A DNA stretch of 64,000 bases from M0108 sp937862735 (GTDB lineage Bacteria; Pseudomonadota; Gammaproteobacteria; Chromatiales; Chromatiaceae). Below, in pieces: positions 1 through 10,008 of the stretch (position 1 is the first letter of the stretch; each line of letters starts with the position of its first letter). Both the position numbers and the translations under genes were made by a program. The notes beneath the pieces are model-generated. The model did no database searches. It was not told where the DNA came from and worked only from the letters and a program-made list of their open reading frames with translations. Location: the NCBI GenBank assembly GCA_937862735.1, contig CALMDH010000138.1, positions 1 to 64,000 of the forward strand, in the 5' to 3' direction.

Positions 1-274
1 GCCGAGTGAGACGCTGTGAGAAAAACCTCTCGCCTGGACTCTGAAGATCTTTACCTACAATGAGATAGCAAGTCAGAGGCGGTGAAAAATTCCCTTTTTC
101 TTCACCAGTGCCGAGGGCATGCGAAAAGACCTCCCTGTGTTGGATATGGGGTTTTTGAAGAACCCCCAACAAGGAGATCGCGAGTACGAAGGTACGAGGC
201 GGCGAGGAAACGAAAATTCTTCACAAGCCCCGAGGCTGACCGCAAGGGTTGAATCCGATCGGCTGGGACCGGGC
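1..274. repeat. Imperfect direct repeats in a non-coding left edge
   Basis: No convincing gene is seen here. Segments starting near 75 and 195 align imperfectly over about 50 bases: both carry GAGGCGG, an A-rich stretch, then TTCTTCAC, a short spacer and CCGAGG. A third, weaker CCGAG start is at position 2, giving a spacing of about 110-120 bases. A short inverted repeat with GGGGTT and AACCCC arms lies near 149-168. The block is downstream of the phosphate transporter gene. It could be a degenerate intergenic repeat family or a small RNA region; I cannot assign it. Confidence 0.35.
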
Positions 275-1942
275 TCAAGCGGTTGCCGCTACCTTGGACT
301 CCCGAATCCCGGCGCGACAGAGCCGGTGGAGTAGCCAGATACAGCCCTCGATCTTGCCCAGGGTAGTTAGGAGCAGTTTGCGTTCCTGCACCGTGAAGCG
401 TTCGCCATATTCCAGATAACGCCGCCGCATGTTTTCGACGTTGGGTCCCTGGTTGCCGGTCATCTCGCGCAGGATCGCCAGATGGTGGCTATCGCGCCGG
501 GCCAGGGCGGCCAGCGTCTCGCCCAGCAAGGCATCCAGGGCCTCAATCCAGCGCAACGCCACTTGCTGGGTCTCACCTCGCGGCTCGTGCCTGTTCCAGG
601 TCTCGACCAGGGTCGTCAGGCGTCGTGTCAGGGCGGCCGAGGTTTCCTGCATCTGCACCAGGTGGATAACGTCCGCTGTGGCGCTGGCGGACATCTCCCG
701 GGCGCACAGCCGCTCGCCAAAGTCGCTGATCGCCTCGTGGAGCGTGTCGAGCGACTGGCGCAGACTGGTCAGGGTCCGGGAATCCGTCCGCCCTGGCCGG
801 CAGATGCCATCCAGCAGCCCGGGCAGGGCCTGGCGGTAACGCTCCTGTTCCTTTTCCAGGAGTTCGATCGCCGCCTGCGGGGCCTCCAGGGCCTTGTTGA
901 AGAGGAAACGGGGCACGGCCAGGTCCGTCGCGGCCGCCGCGGCGCCGGCGCCAATGCGGTTGAGCAGGCGCGCCCACAGGGGAATCCAGGGCAGCATCAG
1001 CAGGGTGCTGAGGAGGTTGAAACTGGTGACGAAGGCGGCGATGGCAACCGGTGCCAGGGGATAGCTGGTTACGCCGTCGACGACTTTGGGCAGGCCCGGG
1101 TCACCCCCTACGAGGGCCGCCGTAAAGCGCGTGAGCAGGGGGAAGGCGGCGATGGCCAGGAGGACGCCCACCAGGTTGAAAGCGAAGTGGGCATAGCTGG
1201 TCCGGCGGGCATGGATGTTCAGGGTGGCCGCGGCCATGAGGGAGGTCACCGTGGTGCCGACCTCCGCCCCCAGGACGAAGGCCATGGAGGTTTGCCAGTT
1301 GAGGACGCCGGTGGCGGCCATGCCGATGATGATCCCGTTCATGGCGGCGGAAGAATGGAGGATCGCGGTCAGCAGGGCCCCGACCAGCAGGCACTTGAGG
1401 ATGCCCAGGAGACTACCGGCATCGAACGAGGCGATGAAGGCCAGGACCTCCGGCATGTCGCGCAGGGGGCGGAAACCGGTGATGAGCAGGCTGATACCGA
1501 AGAAGATCATCCCCAGGCCGAGGATGGTCAGGGCAAGATGTTGCAGGCGTTCCTGAGGGGCGAAGACATACAGCAGGGCAGCAACGCCAACCAGCGGCAG
1601 CCCATACTGGGCGATGGGTAGGGCGATGAGGATGGTGGTCACCGTGGTGCCGATATTGGCGCCCATGATCATGGCGATGGCCTGTTCCAGGGTGATGATG
1701 CCGCTGTTGACGAAGCCGACAATCATGACCGTGATCAGGGTACTGGACTGCACCACCGCCGTGGCGAAGGCACTGGTCAGGAGTCCGGTAAGGCGGTTAC
1801 GGGCCAGGCGCTCCATGATGGCGCGCATCCGCGCCGCCGCCAGGGTGCGCAGGCCATCGGACAGGAAGTGCATGCCGAGCATGAAGAGCCCCAGACCGCC
1901 GAGGGCCTGAAAGATCATCTGCTCCGCCAAGGGATGCATCAT
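275..1942 (-). CDS. Na/Pi cotransporter family protein with PhoU-like C-terminus
   Basis: A 555-residue protein of the NptA/YjbB sodium-dependent phosphate cotransporter family, expected in the inner membrane. The N-terminal two thirds are hydrophobic and hold the two inverted Na/Pi repeats. The first carries VVQSSTLITV (around residue 63) and the second ILHSSAAMNG (around 195), matching the QSS-type signature of the family. From about residue 345 the protein is soluble and helical, as expected for the PhoU-like domain of YjbB-type members. The start is a double ATG with AGGAT six bases upstream. These proteins are usually phosphate exporters or importers; direction cannot be told from sequence. 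It is transcribed alone, with the alcohol dehydrogenase remnant upstream. Confidence 0.88.
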   Translation of the reverse strand: MMHPLAEQMIFQALGGLGLFMLGMHFLSDGLRTLAAARMRAIMERLARNRLTGLLTSAFATAVVQSSTLITVMIVGFVNSGIITLEQAIAMIMGANIGTTVTTILIALPIAQYGLPLVGVAALLYVFAPQERLQHLALTILGLGMIFFGISLLITGFRPLRDMPEVLAFIASFDAGSLLGILKCLLVGALLTAILHSSAAMNGIIIGMAATGVLNWQTSMAFVLGAEVGTTVTSLMAAATLNIHARRTSYAHFAFNLVGVLLAIAAFPLLTRFTAALVGGDPGLPKVVDGVTSYPLAPVAIAAFVTSFNLLSTLLMLPWIPLWARLLNRIGAGAAAAATDLAVPRFLFNKALEAPQAAIELLEKEQERYRQALPGLLDGICRPGRTDSRTLTSLRQSLDTLHEAISDFGERLCAREMSASATADVIHLVQMQETSAALTRRLTTLVETWNRHEPRGETQQVALRWIEALDALLGETLAALARRDSHHLAILREMTGNQGPNVENMRRRYLEYGERFTVQERKLLLTTLGKIEGCIWLLHRLCRAGIRESKVAATA

Positions 1943-2032
1943 GGTAATCCTGGTAGTGGCTTCAAACCCGTGGAATCAGCCAGGCTGAGTGGCTGAGGGG
2001 AATCCGCCGCCGCGGCCGCGGGGGCAGCCTGC

Positions 2033-2272
2033 TCACCCGCGCCGAGAGACGGTCCTCAGGCGCCGAATCCCTCCAGGCCAGCCCAGCACCCGGTATTGGC
2101 GAGGGGGCGGAGTCAGGCGGCGGCGGATCTTGGTGTCCACGGGGTTGACGGCGATGGCCTTGACCACGACGAGCAGGTCGTAAGGACCGGGTACTGGCTC
2201 CGGCAGGGTGAGGTCCACCAGGGAGTCGGGGTCGTCGCAAGGCAGGCTTTGTTGGTAACCGATGGCTTTCAT
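2033..2272 (-). pseudogene. N-terminal remnant of a zinc-type alcohol dehydrogenase / quinone oxidoreductase
   Basis: The reading frame from the ATG at 2272 begins MKAIGYQQSLP and continues through PGPYDLLVVVKAIAVNPVD and TKIRRRL to YRVLGW. This is the GroES-like N-terminus of the MDR quinone oxidoreductase family (ZADH/YhdH-like proteins of about 335 residues). After GW, where the family continues with DAAG, the frame turns into Arg-rich sequence and stops after about 80 residues. Only about 90 bases separate it from the transporter gene, so most of the gene, including the Rossmann domain, is missing. It is most likely a decaying deletion remnant. Confidence 0.7.
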
Positions 2273-2358
2273 GGGGCTCCTCATTTCATGGGGCTCAACG
2301 AGGTCATTTTTAGGTATTTGGGGTGAACCCTCATGACGATTAGCGGCAACCCCCATGA

Positions 2359-2384
2359 AAAAGGCCGGGGGGAACCCGGCCTTT
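2359..2384 (-). terminator. Intrinsic terminator downstream of ibpA
   Basis: A ten-base stem (AAAGGCCGGG paired with CCCGGCCTTT) with a six-base loop lies 40 bases after the ibpA stop codon. On the minus strand the stem runs into a T-rich tract. It may also act in the plus direction, where the stem is followed by TTTTG. Confidence 0.8.
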
Positions 2385-2423
2385 TGTCAGGTTTACCGGA
2401 CCTCAGGTCCGGCGGCGATTAGC

Positions 2424-2903
2424 TCAGGCGACGGCCTTGAGCCTCTCGGTTTCCTTGACTTTCTCGCCTTCGAGGAGGGTACCGCCCTCGCCGCGGATCT
2501 CGATCTTACGAGGCTTCATCGCCTCGGGGATCTCACGTCGTAGTTCGATGTGCAGCAGGCCGTTCTCCAGGCGGGCGTCCACCACGCGGACGTAATCCGC
2601 GAGCTGGAACTTGCGCTCGAAACCACGGTTGGCGATACCACGATAGAGGAAACGGCTTTCCTTATCTTCCTCGGCGCGCGCGCCCGTAACGGTCAGGATG
2701 TTCTCCTTAACCTCTAGGCTCAGCTCGCTGGGGGAGAAACCGGCCACCGCCATGGTGATGCGGTAGTCGTTCTCACCGCTGACCTCCACGTTGTAGGGAG
2801 GATAACCGCCCGGCTCGGAGCGATAGGCGTTCTCCAGGGCGGACGACAGCCGATCGAAACCGATCATGGAGCGGAAGAGGGGAGAGAAGTCAATGTTAGT
2901 CAT
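2424..2903 (-). CDS. ibpA: Small heat-shock protein, IbpA-like (Hsp20)
   Basis: An ATP-independent cytoplasmic holdase that keeps unfolding proteins soluble for DnaK/ClpB. The alpha-crystallin domain spans roughly residues 35-130 and contains the IbpA-type strings GGYPPYNVE, YRITMAVAGF and FERKFQLADYV. The N-terminus (NIDFSPLFRSMIGFDRL) closely matches enterobacterial IbpA/B. The ATG at 2903 is chosen because GAGGA lies seven bases upstream; an ATG two codons earlier is possible. Compared with E. coli IbpA (137 residues) the 159-residue protein has a longer C-terminal tail after the EIPEAMKPRKIEI segment. It is a single-gene unit with its own terminator. Confidence 0.92.
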   Translation of the reverse strand: MTNIDFSPLFRSMIGFDRLSSALENAYRSEPGGYPPYNVEVSGENDYRITMAVAGFSPSELSLEVKENILTVTGARAEEDKESRFLYRGIANRGFERKFQLADYVRVVDARLENGLLHIELRREIPEAMKPRKIEIRGEGGTLLEGEKVKETERLKAVA

Positions 2904-2994
2904 GGTCATATCCTCAAAGAGCAATATGTGTTGGGGTGCGTATCCGAGCTGGATCACGCGGTTTCACGGACCTCCTGCGAGCGTCCGCATTACC

Positions 2995-3022
2995 AATTTA
3001 GTATCTCCGCCGACAGCGTCAA
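2995..3022 (-). promoter_or_regulatory. Candidate promoter for ibpA
   Basis: Read on the minus strand, TTGACG (3017-3022) is followed after 16 bases by TAAATT (2995-3000), about 90 bases before the ibpA start. This is sigma-70-like. The -35 sits in CCCTTGACG, which also resembles the CTTGAA core of heat-shock promoters, but no clear CCCCAT-type -10 is seen at the right distance. Confidence 0.35.
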
Positions 3023-3047
3023 GGGCCGGCGGGAAAATTTTTTGGTC

Positions 3048-4250
3048 TCAGCGACCCTTGTCGAGGCTCCGCTTCAGGAGCGCGCCGAAGCTACCCATGC
3101 CGCTCTCCGCGGACTTGGTCGCGGGGGCATAGGCGGCCAGGTCCGACTGGGCTTCAGCGGCCTTGGTCTCATCCAGGGTCAGGCTGATACGGCGCTTTTC
3201 CAGGTCGACGGCCAGGACGCTGGCCTCCACCGGCTGGCCGGGGCTGAGCACCTCCTGGGGGTGGGTGATGCGCTTGCCAGCACCCAACTCGCTGACATGG
3301 ATCAAGCCCTCGATACCCGGGGCCAGCTCGACAAAGGCGCCGAAGGGCTGAAGGCGGGTGACCTGCCCCTGTACCCGGCTGCCGACAGGGAACTTCTGGG
3401 CGGCCTCGGCCCAGGGATCCCGGGCCAGGGCGCGGATGGAGAGGGCGATCTTCTCCGGGCGCTTGGGGTTGTCCGTCTGATCGATGCGCAGCACCGATAC
3501 CTCCAACGGCTGGCCGACGCTCAAGATTTCGCTGGGGTGCTTGACCCGGTGGAAGGCCAGTTCACTGATATGGATCATGCCCTCCAAGCCGCCGAGGTCA
3601 ACGAAGGCGCCATAGTCCTGCAAGGAGGTGACGGTGCCGGAGAGCACGGCGCCCTCCTTGAGATTGGCGCGCAGGGCCTCGGCGCGGGCACGCTGTTCCT
3701 CCTCCAGCACCAGCCGGCGGGAGACGACCAGGTTGAGGTGGCGACCACCCTCGAACTTGGTGATGCGAAAATCCAGATGCTGGCCGACGAATTCGTTGAG
3801 GTCTTCGACGAACCGAGTGTCGACCTGCGAGGCGGGGCAGAAGGCGCGCTGGCCGGCGACCTGGACCTCGACCCCGCCCTTGATGACGCCGGTCACCCGA
3901 CCCTGGACCGGCACCTGCTGGCGGTAGGCCTGCTCCAACTCGGCGGCGCCATGGAGGTGGCGAGACTGCTGATTGCCCAGGCGCAGGCTGCCATCCTCCT
4001 CAACCCCGGCGACCGTCGCCGTAACCTCGTCGCCCACCGCCACGCTGAGCTGGCCCTCGGCGTCGCGCAGGGAGGCGGCGTCCATGACGCCCTCGGCCTT
4101 GCCGCCCAGGTTGATGAAGACCTGCTCCTCGTTGATGGCCACCACCCGACCCTTGACCTGGTCGCCGGGCTTGGCGGCCTTGTCGGCGGTTCCTTGGTGG
4201 GTCTGGTCGAATTCGGCCAGCAGGGCCGCGAAATCGTTACTGTCGTTCAT
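3048..4250 (-). CDS. Four-S1-domain RNA-binding protein
   Basis: A 400-residue protein made of four consecutive S1 (OB-fold) domains at about residues 28-97, 113-187, 198-275 and 287-362. Domains 3 and 4 carry the canonical DYGAFVDLGGLEGMIHISEL and PFGAFVELAPGIEGLIHVSEL cores, while the first two are more divergent. It is shorter than ribosomal protein S1 (about 557 residues, six domains), so it is probably not the rpsA product but a related RNA-binding factor. The last 40 residues are linker-like. It lies upstream of ibpA in the same direction, but about 145 bases and a candidate promoter separate them. Confidence 0.85.
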   Translation of the reverse strand: MNDSNDFAALLAEFDQTHQGTADKAAKPGDQVKGRVVAINEEQVFINLGGKAEGVMDAASLRDAEGQLSVAVGDEVTATVAGVEEDGSLRLGNQQSRHLHGAAELEQAYRQQVPVQGRVTGVIKGGVEVQVAGQRAFCPASQVDTRFVEDLNEFVGQHLDFRITKFEGGRHLNLVVSRRLVLEEEQRARAEALRANLKEGAVLSGTVTSLQDYGAFVDLGGLEGMIHISELAFHRVKHPSEILSVGQPLEVSVLRIDQTDNPKRPEKIALSIRALARDPWAEAAQKFPVGSRVQGQVTRLQPFGAFVELAPGIEGLIHVSELGAGKRITHPQEVLSPGQPVEASVLAVDLEKRRISLTLDETKAAEAQSDLAAYAPATKSAESGMGSFGALLKRSLDKGR

Positions 4251-4452
4251 GCGCGCGTCTGTCGTTGCGGGGTTGGTGGTGGAAGGTCAGAGAAAGTCAG
4301 GGGGGCTCGCCTTATTACCACGGAATCGGGGTAACAGGAGGAAGGCAACTCATGGGGAAGTAAAGAGGGCAACTTATAGGTACGTTCTGGTCTGAATCGG
4401 AGTCTTTGTGATTGGAGAGGACCTTGGACTCCGGGTCCCGGTTGAGACCGGT

Positions 4453-5088
4453 TCAATCCGGGTAGGCAACGCCGCAACCGCCCAGGCCGCAATAGCCACG
4501 GGGATTCTTGGCCAGATATTGCTGATGGTAGTCCTCGGCATAGTAAAAGTCCGGGGCGGGAAGGATCTCGGTAGTGATGGCGCCACGGCCGGCGGCGGTC
4601 AGGGCCGCGGCGAAGCGGTCACGGCTGTCCGCCGCGGCCTGGCGCTGGGCCTCCCCGTAACTGTAGATGCCGGAGCGATACTGGGTGCCGACGTCGTTAC
4701 CCTGGCGCATGCCCTGGGTCGGATCGTGGGACTCCCAGAAAAGCTTGAGGAGTTGCTCGTAGCCAACCGTCTTCGGGTCGAAGACCGCCCGCACCACCTC
4801 GTTGTGGCCGGTCATGCCGGTGCAGACCTCTTCGTAAGTCGGGTTGGGGGTGAAACCCGCCGCGTAGCCGACGGCGGTGGTCCAGACACCCTCCCGTTGC
4901 CAGAAGCGTCGCTCCGCCCCCCAGAAGCAGCCCAGGCCAAACAAGGCCAGTTCCAGCCCCGCGGGAAAAGGTGGCAGCAGGGGATGCCCGTGGACGAAAT
5001 GCCGGTTGGTGACCGCCATCGCCTGAGCGCGTCCGGGCAGGGCCTCGTTGGCGGTGGGCATCTCGGGTTTACGGAAGAAATTGAACAT
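4453..5088 (-). CDS. msrA: Peptide-methionine (S)-S-oxide reductase MsrA
   Basis: Reduces methionine-S-sulfoxide in oxidised proteins using thioredoxin. The catalytic motif GCFWGAERRFW is present (Cys near residue 54), followed by VGYAAG and NPTYEEVCTG. The C-terminal tail GYCGLGGCGV carries two Cys suited to act as resolving residues. Length (211) matches the long E. coli MsrA type with an N-terminal extension (the E. coli protein has about 212 residues). It appears monocistronic. Confidence 0.95.
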   Translation of the reverse strand: MFNFFRKPEMPTANEALPGRAQAMAVTNRHFVHGHPLLPPFPAGLELALFGLGCFWGAERRFWQREGVWTTAVGYAAGFTPNPTYEEVCTGMTGHNEVVRAVFDPKTVGYEQLLKLFWESHDPTQGMRQGNDVGTQYRSGIYSYGEAQRQAAADSRDRFAAALTAAGRGAITTEILPAPDFYYAEDYHQQYLAKNPRGYCGLGGCGVAYPD

Positions 5089-5347
5089 CTTGGTCTCACG
5101 CGTTTCAGAGGGGGAATTTTAACCCCAATTCGGGGGGCGCGATTTGAAATCAAGCTAACCTTCAGGTCGGTTCTCGCCACGCCCCTGAAGATGAAAGACC
5201 TTGTCAGGCTAGTCGCCCAAAGGCGCTGCCTTAACCCCTAAGCCATCGGTGAGGTATTGGCCGTCGGTGAGGTTTCCGTGTCCCGCTCCCTCGGGCACAA
5301 TGATGTCCCCGTGATGTCCCCATGAAGTAATTGGCCCACTCCCGATC

Positions 5348-6211
5348 GTGCACCCCATCGAACTCATCACCCTGGATCTGGACGAGACCCTCTGGCCCTG
5401 TATGGCACCCATCCAGCGCGCCGAGACCGCTCTTCATGACTGGCTCGGCCAGCGAGCCCCGCGTCTGGCCCAGGCCATGGCGCTTGGTGATCTGCGGGCC
5501 CATCGGCGGGACCTGATGGCCCAACGGCCAGCTATCGCCCACAACGTCACCCTGGTGCGCCGCACCTCCCTGGAGCTGTTGCTGGAGGATTTTGGCCACG
5601 ACCCTGCCTTGGCGGCGGAGGCTATGGATCTGTTTATGGCGCACCGCAACCAGGTCGACCCTTATCCCGATGTCATCCCGGTCCTAAGCGTCTTGGCCGC
5701 GGATTTCAAGCTGGTTTCCGTGACCAACGGCAATGCGGATCCGGCGAAAACTCCCCTGCGTGGCCTTTTCCGCTTGTCCCTGACCGCCGGCGAGGTGGGC
5801 GCGGCCCGACCTGACCCCGCCCTGTTCCAGGCGGCGCTTGACTGGGCGGGTCTGGCGCCGCACCAGGCCCTGCATGTCGGCGATCACCCCCTCTACGACG
5901 TCCAGGCGGCCCGGGACCATGGCCTCCATGCCCTCTGGCTCAATCGTCAGGGGCTTCCCTGGCCCGAGGAACTGGAGCCGCCTACGGCTGAGATTGCCGA
6001 CTTGCATGGTCTGCTGACCTGGCTGGCCGACACCGCTGGTGGCCGTCTCGCCGCATCTGCCAATGCTGGTAAGGGCTTGCCTGATTCTGGGGGCCTTGGG
6101 GCGGGTTTGGCCGCGGGTGACGGAAATGCTTCGAATAACTCCGTGATCCTCGCGCCCGGGATGCCTGCGCCCACTCCGACGGGAGCGGGAGGTCAGCGCC
6201 ATGGTCGCTGA
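5348..6211 (+). CDS. HAD-superfamily hydrolase (subfamily IA)
   Basis: A soluble phosphatase-like protein. Motif I is LDLDETL (residues 8-14, nucleophile and acid Asp), motif II is SVTNGN near 123, and motif III/IV is VGDHPLYDVQAARDHGL near 180. The cap is helical, as in YigB/YjjG-type nucleotide or flavin-precursor phosphatases; the substrate cannot be assigned. The GTG start at 5348 places motif I at the usual distance from the N-terminus. The last 50 residues are low-complexity (Gly, Ala, Pro) and are not part of the HAD fold. The frame ends 158 bases before the tgt start, inside a GC-rich repetitive stretch. Confidence 0.8.
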   Translation: MHPIELITLDLDETLWPCMAPIQRAETALHDWLGQRAPRLAQAMALGDLRAHRRDLMAQRPAIAHNVTLVRRTSLELLLEDFGHDPALAAEAMDLFMAHRNQVDPYPDVIPVLSVLAADFKLVSVTNGNADPAKTPLRGLFRLSLTAGEVGAARPDPALFQAALDWAGLAPHQALHVGDHPLYDVQAARDHGLHALWLNRQGLPWPEELEPPTAEIADLHGLLTWLADTAGGRLAASANAGKGLPDSGGLGAGLAAGDGNASNNSVILAPGMPAPTPTGAGGQRHGR

Positions 6212-6368
6212 CGCGTGGGGGGAACAGGGGCCTACGCCAGGCCCAAGGCCAGAGCCAGGGTCAGGGCCGGTGCCGGTACTACGCCCTGGGGCAGTCGTGG
6301 GGCCGGTGCCGGAACTGGGGCCAGGGCCGGTGCAGCTGTCAGCGCCGGCGCCAGGGCCGGCAACCGGG

Positions 6369-7484
<1,116 letters not shown>

Positions 7485-7516
7485 GCCAGATGGCCCAGCG
7501 CCGGACGTGACCGGCT

Positions 7517-8629
7517 TCACTGCAACCGGCTGCGTACCAGCAAGGTCGCCAGCGTCAAGGTCACCAGGGCGATGATCATCAGGGGCCAGGCGTGGCGCCA
7601 GACCTCGTTGAGGGCCAGGCCCTTGAGAAAGCTGCCCTGGACGATGATCAGGAAGTGCTTGAGGGGGATGGCCTCCGCCAGCCATTGCAGCACCTGGGGC
7701 ATGTTCTCCACCGGGGTGGCGAAGCCCGACATGAGGATCATGGGTACCACCACCGCAAAGGTGCCGAGAATGGCCTGTTGCTGAGTGGCGCTGATCGCCG
7801 AGATCATCAGTCCCACCCCGACGATGGAAAGGATGAAGAGGATCATGGCGGCATAGAGCAGCAGCGCCGATCCCTGGAAGGGGACGCGAAACACCAGGAT
7901 GCCGATAGCCACCATGAGCATGCCCAAGGTGCTGCCGATGAGTAGGCCGGGCACCGTCTTGGCGATGATGATCTCGGCGGAACTGGTGGGCGAGACCAGC
8001 AGTTGATCGAAGGTGCCCAGCTCGCGCTCCCGGGCGATGGACAAGGCGGTGACCACCAGGGAAACGACCATGGCCATGATCCCCGCCAGGCTGGGCACCA
8101 CGAACCACTGGTAGATCAGATTGGGATTGAACCAGTGGCGCAGCCCGATCCGCTCCGGGGGCAGCAGGGATTGGGGCTTGAGCGTCAGGCCCAGGTTGGC
8201 CGTGACCGCCTGGACATAGCTCAGGGCCACCTGACCCGAGTTGGCGCGCCGGCCATCGACGATGACCTGGAGTTCCGCCGGTCCTCCCGCCGCGATCTGG
8301 CGGGAGAAGGTATCCGGGATCTCCAGGGCCAGGAGGGCGCGGCGCTGCTCGATGGCCGCGTGGAGATCCTGGCGAGTATGCACCTGGCGCAGGGTGCCGA
8401 CGAACCGGGCCGCCGCCAGGTCCGCGACCAGCTCCTGGGCCCAGCGCCCGCCATCGCGGTCGAAAACGACCAGACTGGCGTTGGTCACCTCCAGGGTGGC
8501 GGCGAAGGAAAAGACCAGGAGCTGCAGCAGGGGTGGCCCCACCAGAATGAACCGGGCGCGGGGATCACGCAGGATGCTCAGCAGCTCCTTGACGATCTGG
8601 GCGCGCAGGCGGGTGGGGAACAGCGTCAT
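7517..8629 (-). CDS. ybhR: ABC-2 type permease, YbhR-like
   Basis: A 370-residue inner-membrane permease. One N-terminal membrane helix is followed by a periplasmic domain (about residues 45-165), then five hydrophobic segments from about 175. The IARERELGTFDQLLVSP motif is the ABC-2 family signature, and the GFATPVENMP segment matches the YbhR/YhhJ branch. It is the last gene of the exporter operon. E. coli YbhFSR exports cations and some drugs; whether this holds here is inference. An unusual 224-base gap separates it from the preceding permease. Confidence 0.85.
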   Translation of the reverse strand: MTLFPTRLRAQIVKELLSILRDPRARFILVGPPLLQLLVFSFAATLEVTNASLVVFDRDGGRWAQELVADLAAARFVGTLRQVHTRQDLHAAIEQRRALLALEIPDTFSRQIAAGGPAELQVIVDGRRANSGQVALSYVQAVTANLGLTLKPQSLLPPERIGLRHWFNPNLIYQWFVVPSLAGIMAMVVSLVVTALSIARERELGTFDQLLVSPTSSAEIIIAKTVPGLLIGSTLGMLMVAIGILVFRVPFQGSALLLYAAMILFILSIVGVGLMISAISATQQQAILGTFAVVVPMILMSGFATPVENMPQVLQWLAEAIPLKHFLIIVQGSFLKGLALNEVWRHAWPLMIIALVTLTLATLLVRSRLQ

Positions 8630-8853
8630 GAGACTTGACGTCCTGGACGGGTGGGGCAGACCGGCTGTGAGCTTTTAGAGAACTGTTTTTTCTTCAAGAG
8701 GTTGGCGTGGCAGCCTGCTTTTTCAGCATAAGGGGTGGTGCAGCGAGATCTTTCAAGATAGTAAGACTAGCGGTCTCGTAGTCCTTGATCTCCAGATTTT
8801 CGAAGAGAGCTTTTCCGCGGCCTCTGAGTGGATTGGGTGTGGTCGGCGTTGCC
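8630..8853. other. Non-coding gap inside the ABC exporter operon
   Basis: The two permease genes of this operon type normally abut or overlap. Here 224 bases of noticeably more AT-rich sequence separate them. It holds no convincing gene, terminator or insertion-sequence ends that I can see. Confidence 0.5.
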
Positions 8854-10008
8854 TCAGGGGTCCAGACTCTTGCGGGTCTTGGCCCGCGCCAGGGCGAAGA
8901 AGACCGCGCCGATGGTCAGCATGGCGGCCATGTTGGGCAGGAAGACCGCCCAGGCGTCGCCGGCGAGGAAGACCGTCTGTAGGGAGGCGATGAAGTAGCG
9001 CGCCGGCACCACCAGGGTGATGGCCCGGATGGGCGCTGGCATGGAGTCGATCTCGAACAGGAACCCGGAGAGCAGGAAGGCCGGCAGGAAGCCGGTGAAG
9101 AGGGCGACCTGGGCGGCGATGAACTGATTGCGGGCGATGGCGGAGATCACCAACCCCTGGCCCAGGGCCGGGACCATGAAGACCGCCGACAGCAGCAACA
9201 GGGCTCCCCAGGAGCCATGGAGCGGCAGGCCAAAGACGCCGATGGCCAGGGCTGCCGAGCCCAGGGTGGCGAGGAGGCCGAGGACGAAGTAGGGCAGCAG
9301 CTTCCCCAGCAGGATCTCCGCCACCCGCGCGGGGGTGGCAAGCAGGGCCTCCATGGTGCCGCGCTCCCACTCCCGGGCCAGGACCAGGGCGGTGAGCAGG
9401 GTGCCGATCATGGTCATGATGATGCCGATGGCGCCGGGCACCAGGAAGCGCCGGCTTTCGATCTCGGGGTTGAACCAGAAGCGCGGACGCAGATCGACCA
9501 GGGGGGCGGGGGCCAGGCCCTGACCTTGGGCCCAGCCCGTCACCACCCCCTGGGCATAGTTGGCGACGAAATTGGCGGTATTGGGCTGGGAGCCGTCGGT
9601 GACGATCTCGACCAGGGGGCCCAGGCGCGGATCGGTCAGGCGCCGGGCAAAGTCGGCGGGGATGACCACCAGACCGTCGAGATCGCCGGCCTCGACGCCG
9701 CCGATGACCTCCCGCGGATCGCGGGCGGGGGTGACCCGGAAGTAGCGCGTTCCGGCGAAGGCCGCCGCCAGGGACTGGGCGCGGGGATCTTCCGCCGTCA
9801 GCACCAGGCCGATGGGCACCTGGCGGATGTCCAGGGAGACGGCATAGGCGAAGAGAAACAGCAGGATCACCGGCAGGACGAAGGCGATGAGGATGGCCGA
9901 GGGGTCGCGCACCACCTGCAAGCCCTCCTTGCGCACCAGGGCGATTAGCCTGCGGGCGGAAAAGGGGGATGCTGAGGGGCTGCCCGCTGGAAGGGGGGTA
10001 GGGTTCAC
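8854..10008 (-). CDS. ybhS: ABC-2 type permease, YbhS-like
   Basis: A 384-residue ABC-2 permease paralogous to the one downstream. Residues 22-50 form the first membrane helix, about 50-185 a periplasmic region, and the remaining hydrophobic segments follow. The REWERGTMEALLATP motif is the family signature, and SGFLFEIDSMP precedes the final helices. Its start overlaps the end of the ATPase gene by four bases (ATGA), which suggests translational coupling and a heterodimeric membrane channel with the second permease. Confidence 0.88.
   Translation of the reverse strand: MNPTPLPAGSPSASPFSARRLIALVRKEGLQVVRDPSAILIAFVLPVILLFLFAYAVSLDIRQVPIGLVLTAEDPRAQSLAAAFAGTRYFRVTPARDPREVIGGVEAGDLDGLVVIPADFARRLTDPRLGPLVEIVTDGSQPNTANFVANYAQGVVTGWAQGQGLAPAPLVDLRPRFWFNPEIESRRFLVPGAIGIIMTMIGTLLTALVLAREWERGTMEALLATPARVAEILLGKLLPYFVLGLLATLGSAALAIGVFGLPLHGSWGALLLLSAVFMVPALGQGLVISAIARNQFIAAQVALFTGFLPAFLLSGFLFEIDSMPAPIRAITLVVPARYFIASLQTVFLAGDAWAVFLPNMAAMLTIGAVFFALARAKTRKSLDP

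Noticed and set aside
3048..4250. Ribosomal protein S1 (rpsA)
   Set aside because: Only four S1 domains and 400 residues, and no cmk or ihfB neighbour as in typical rpsA loci.
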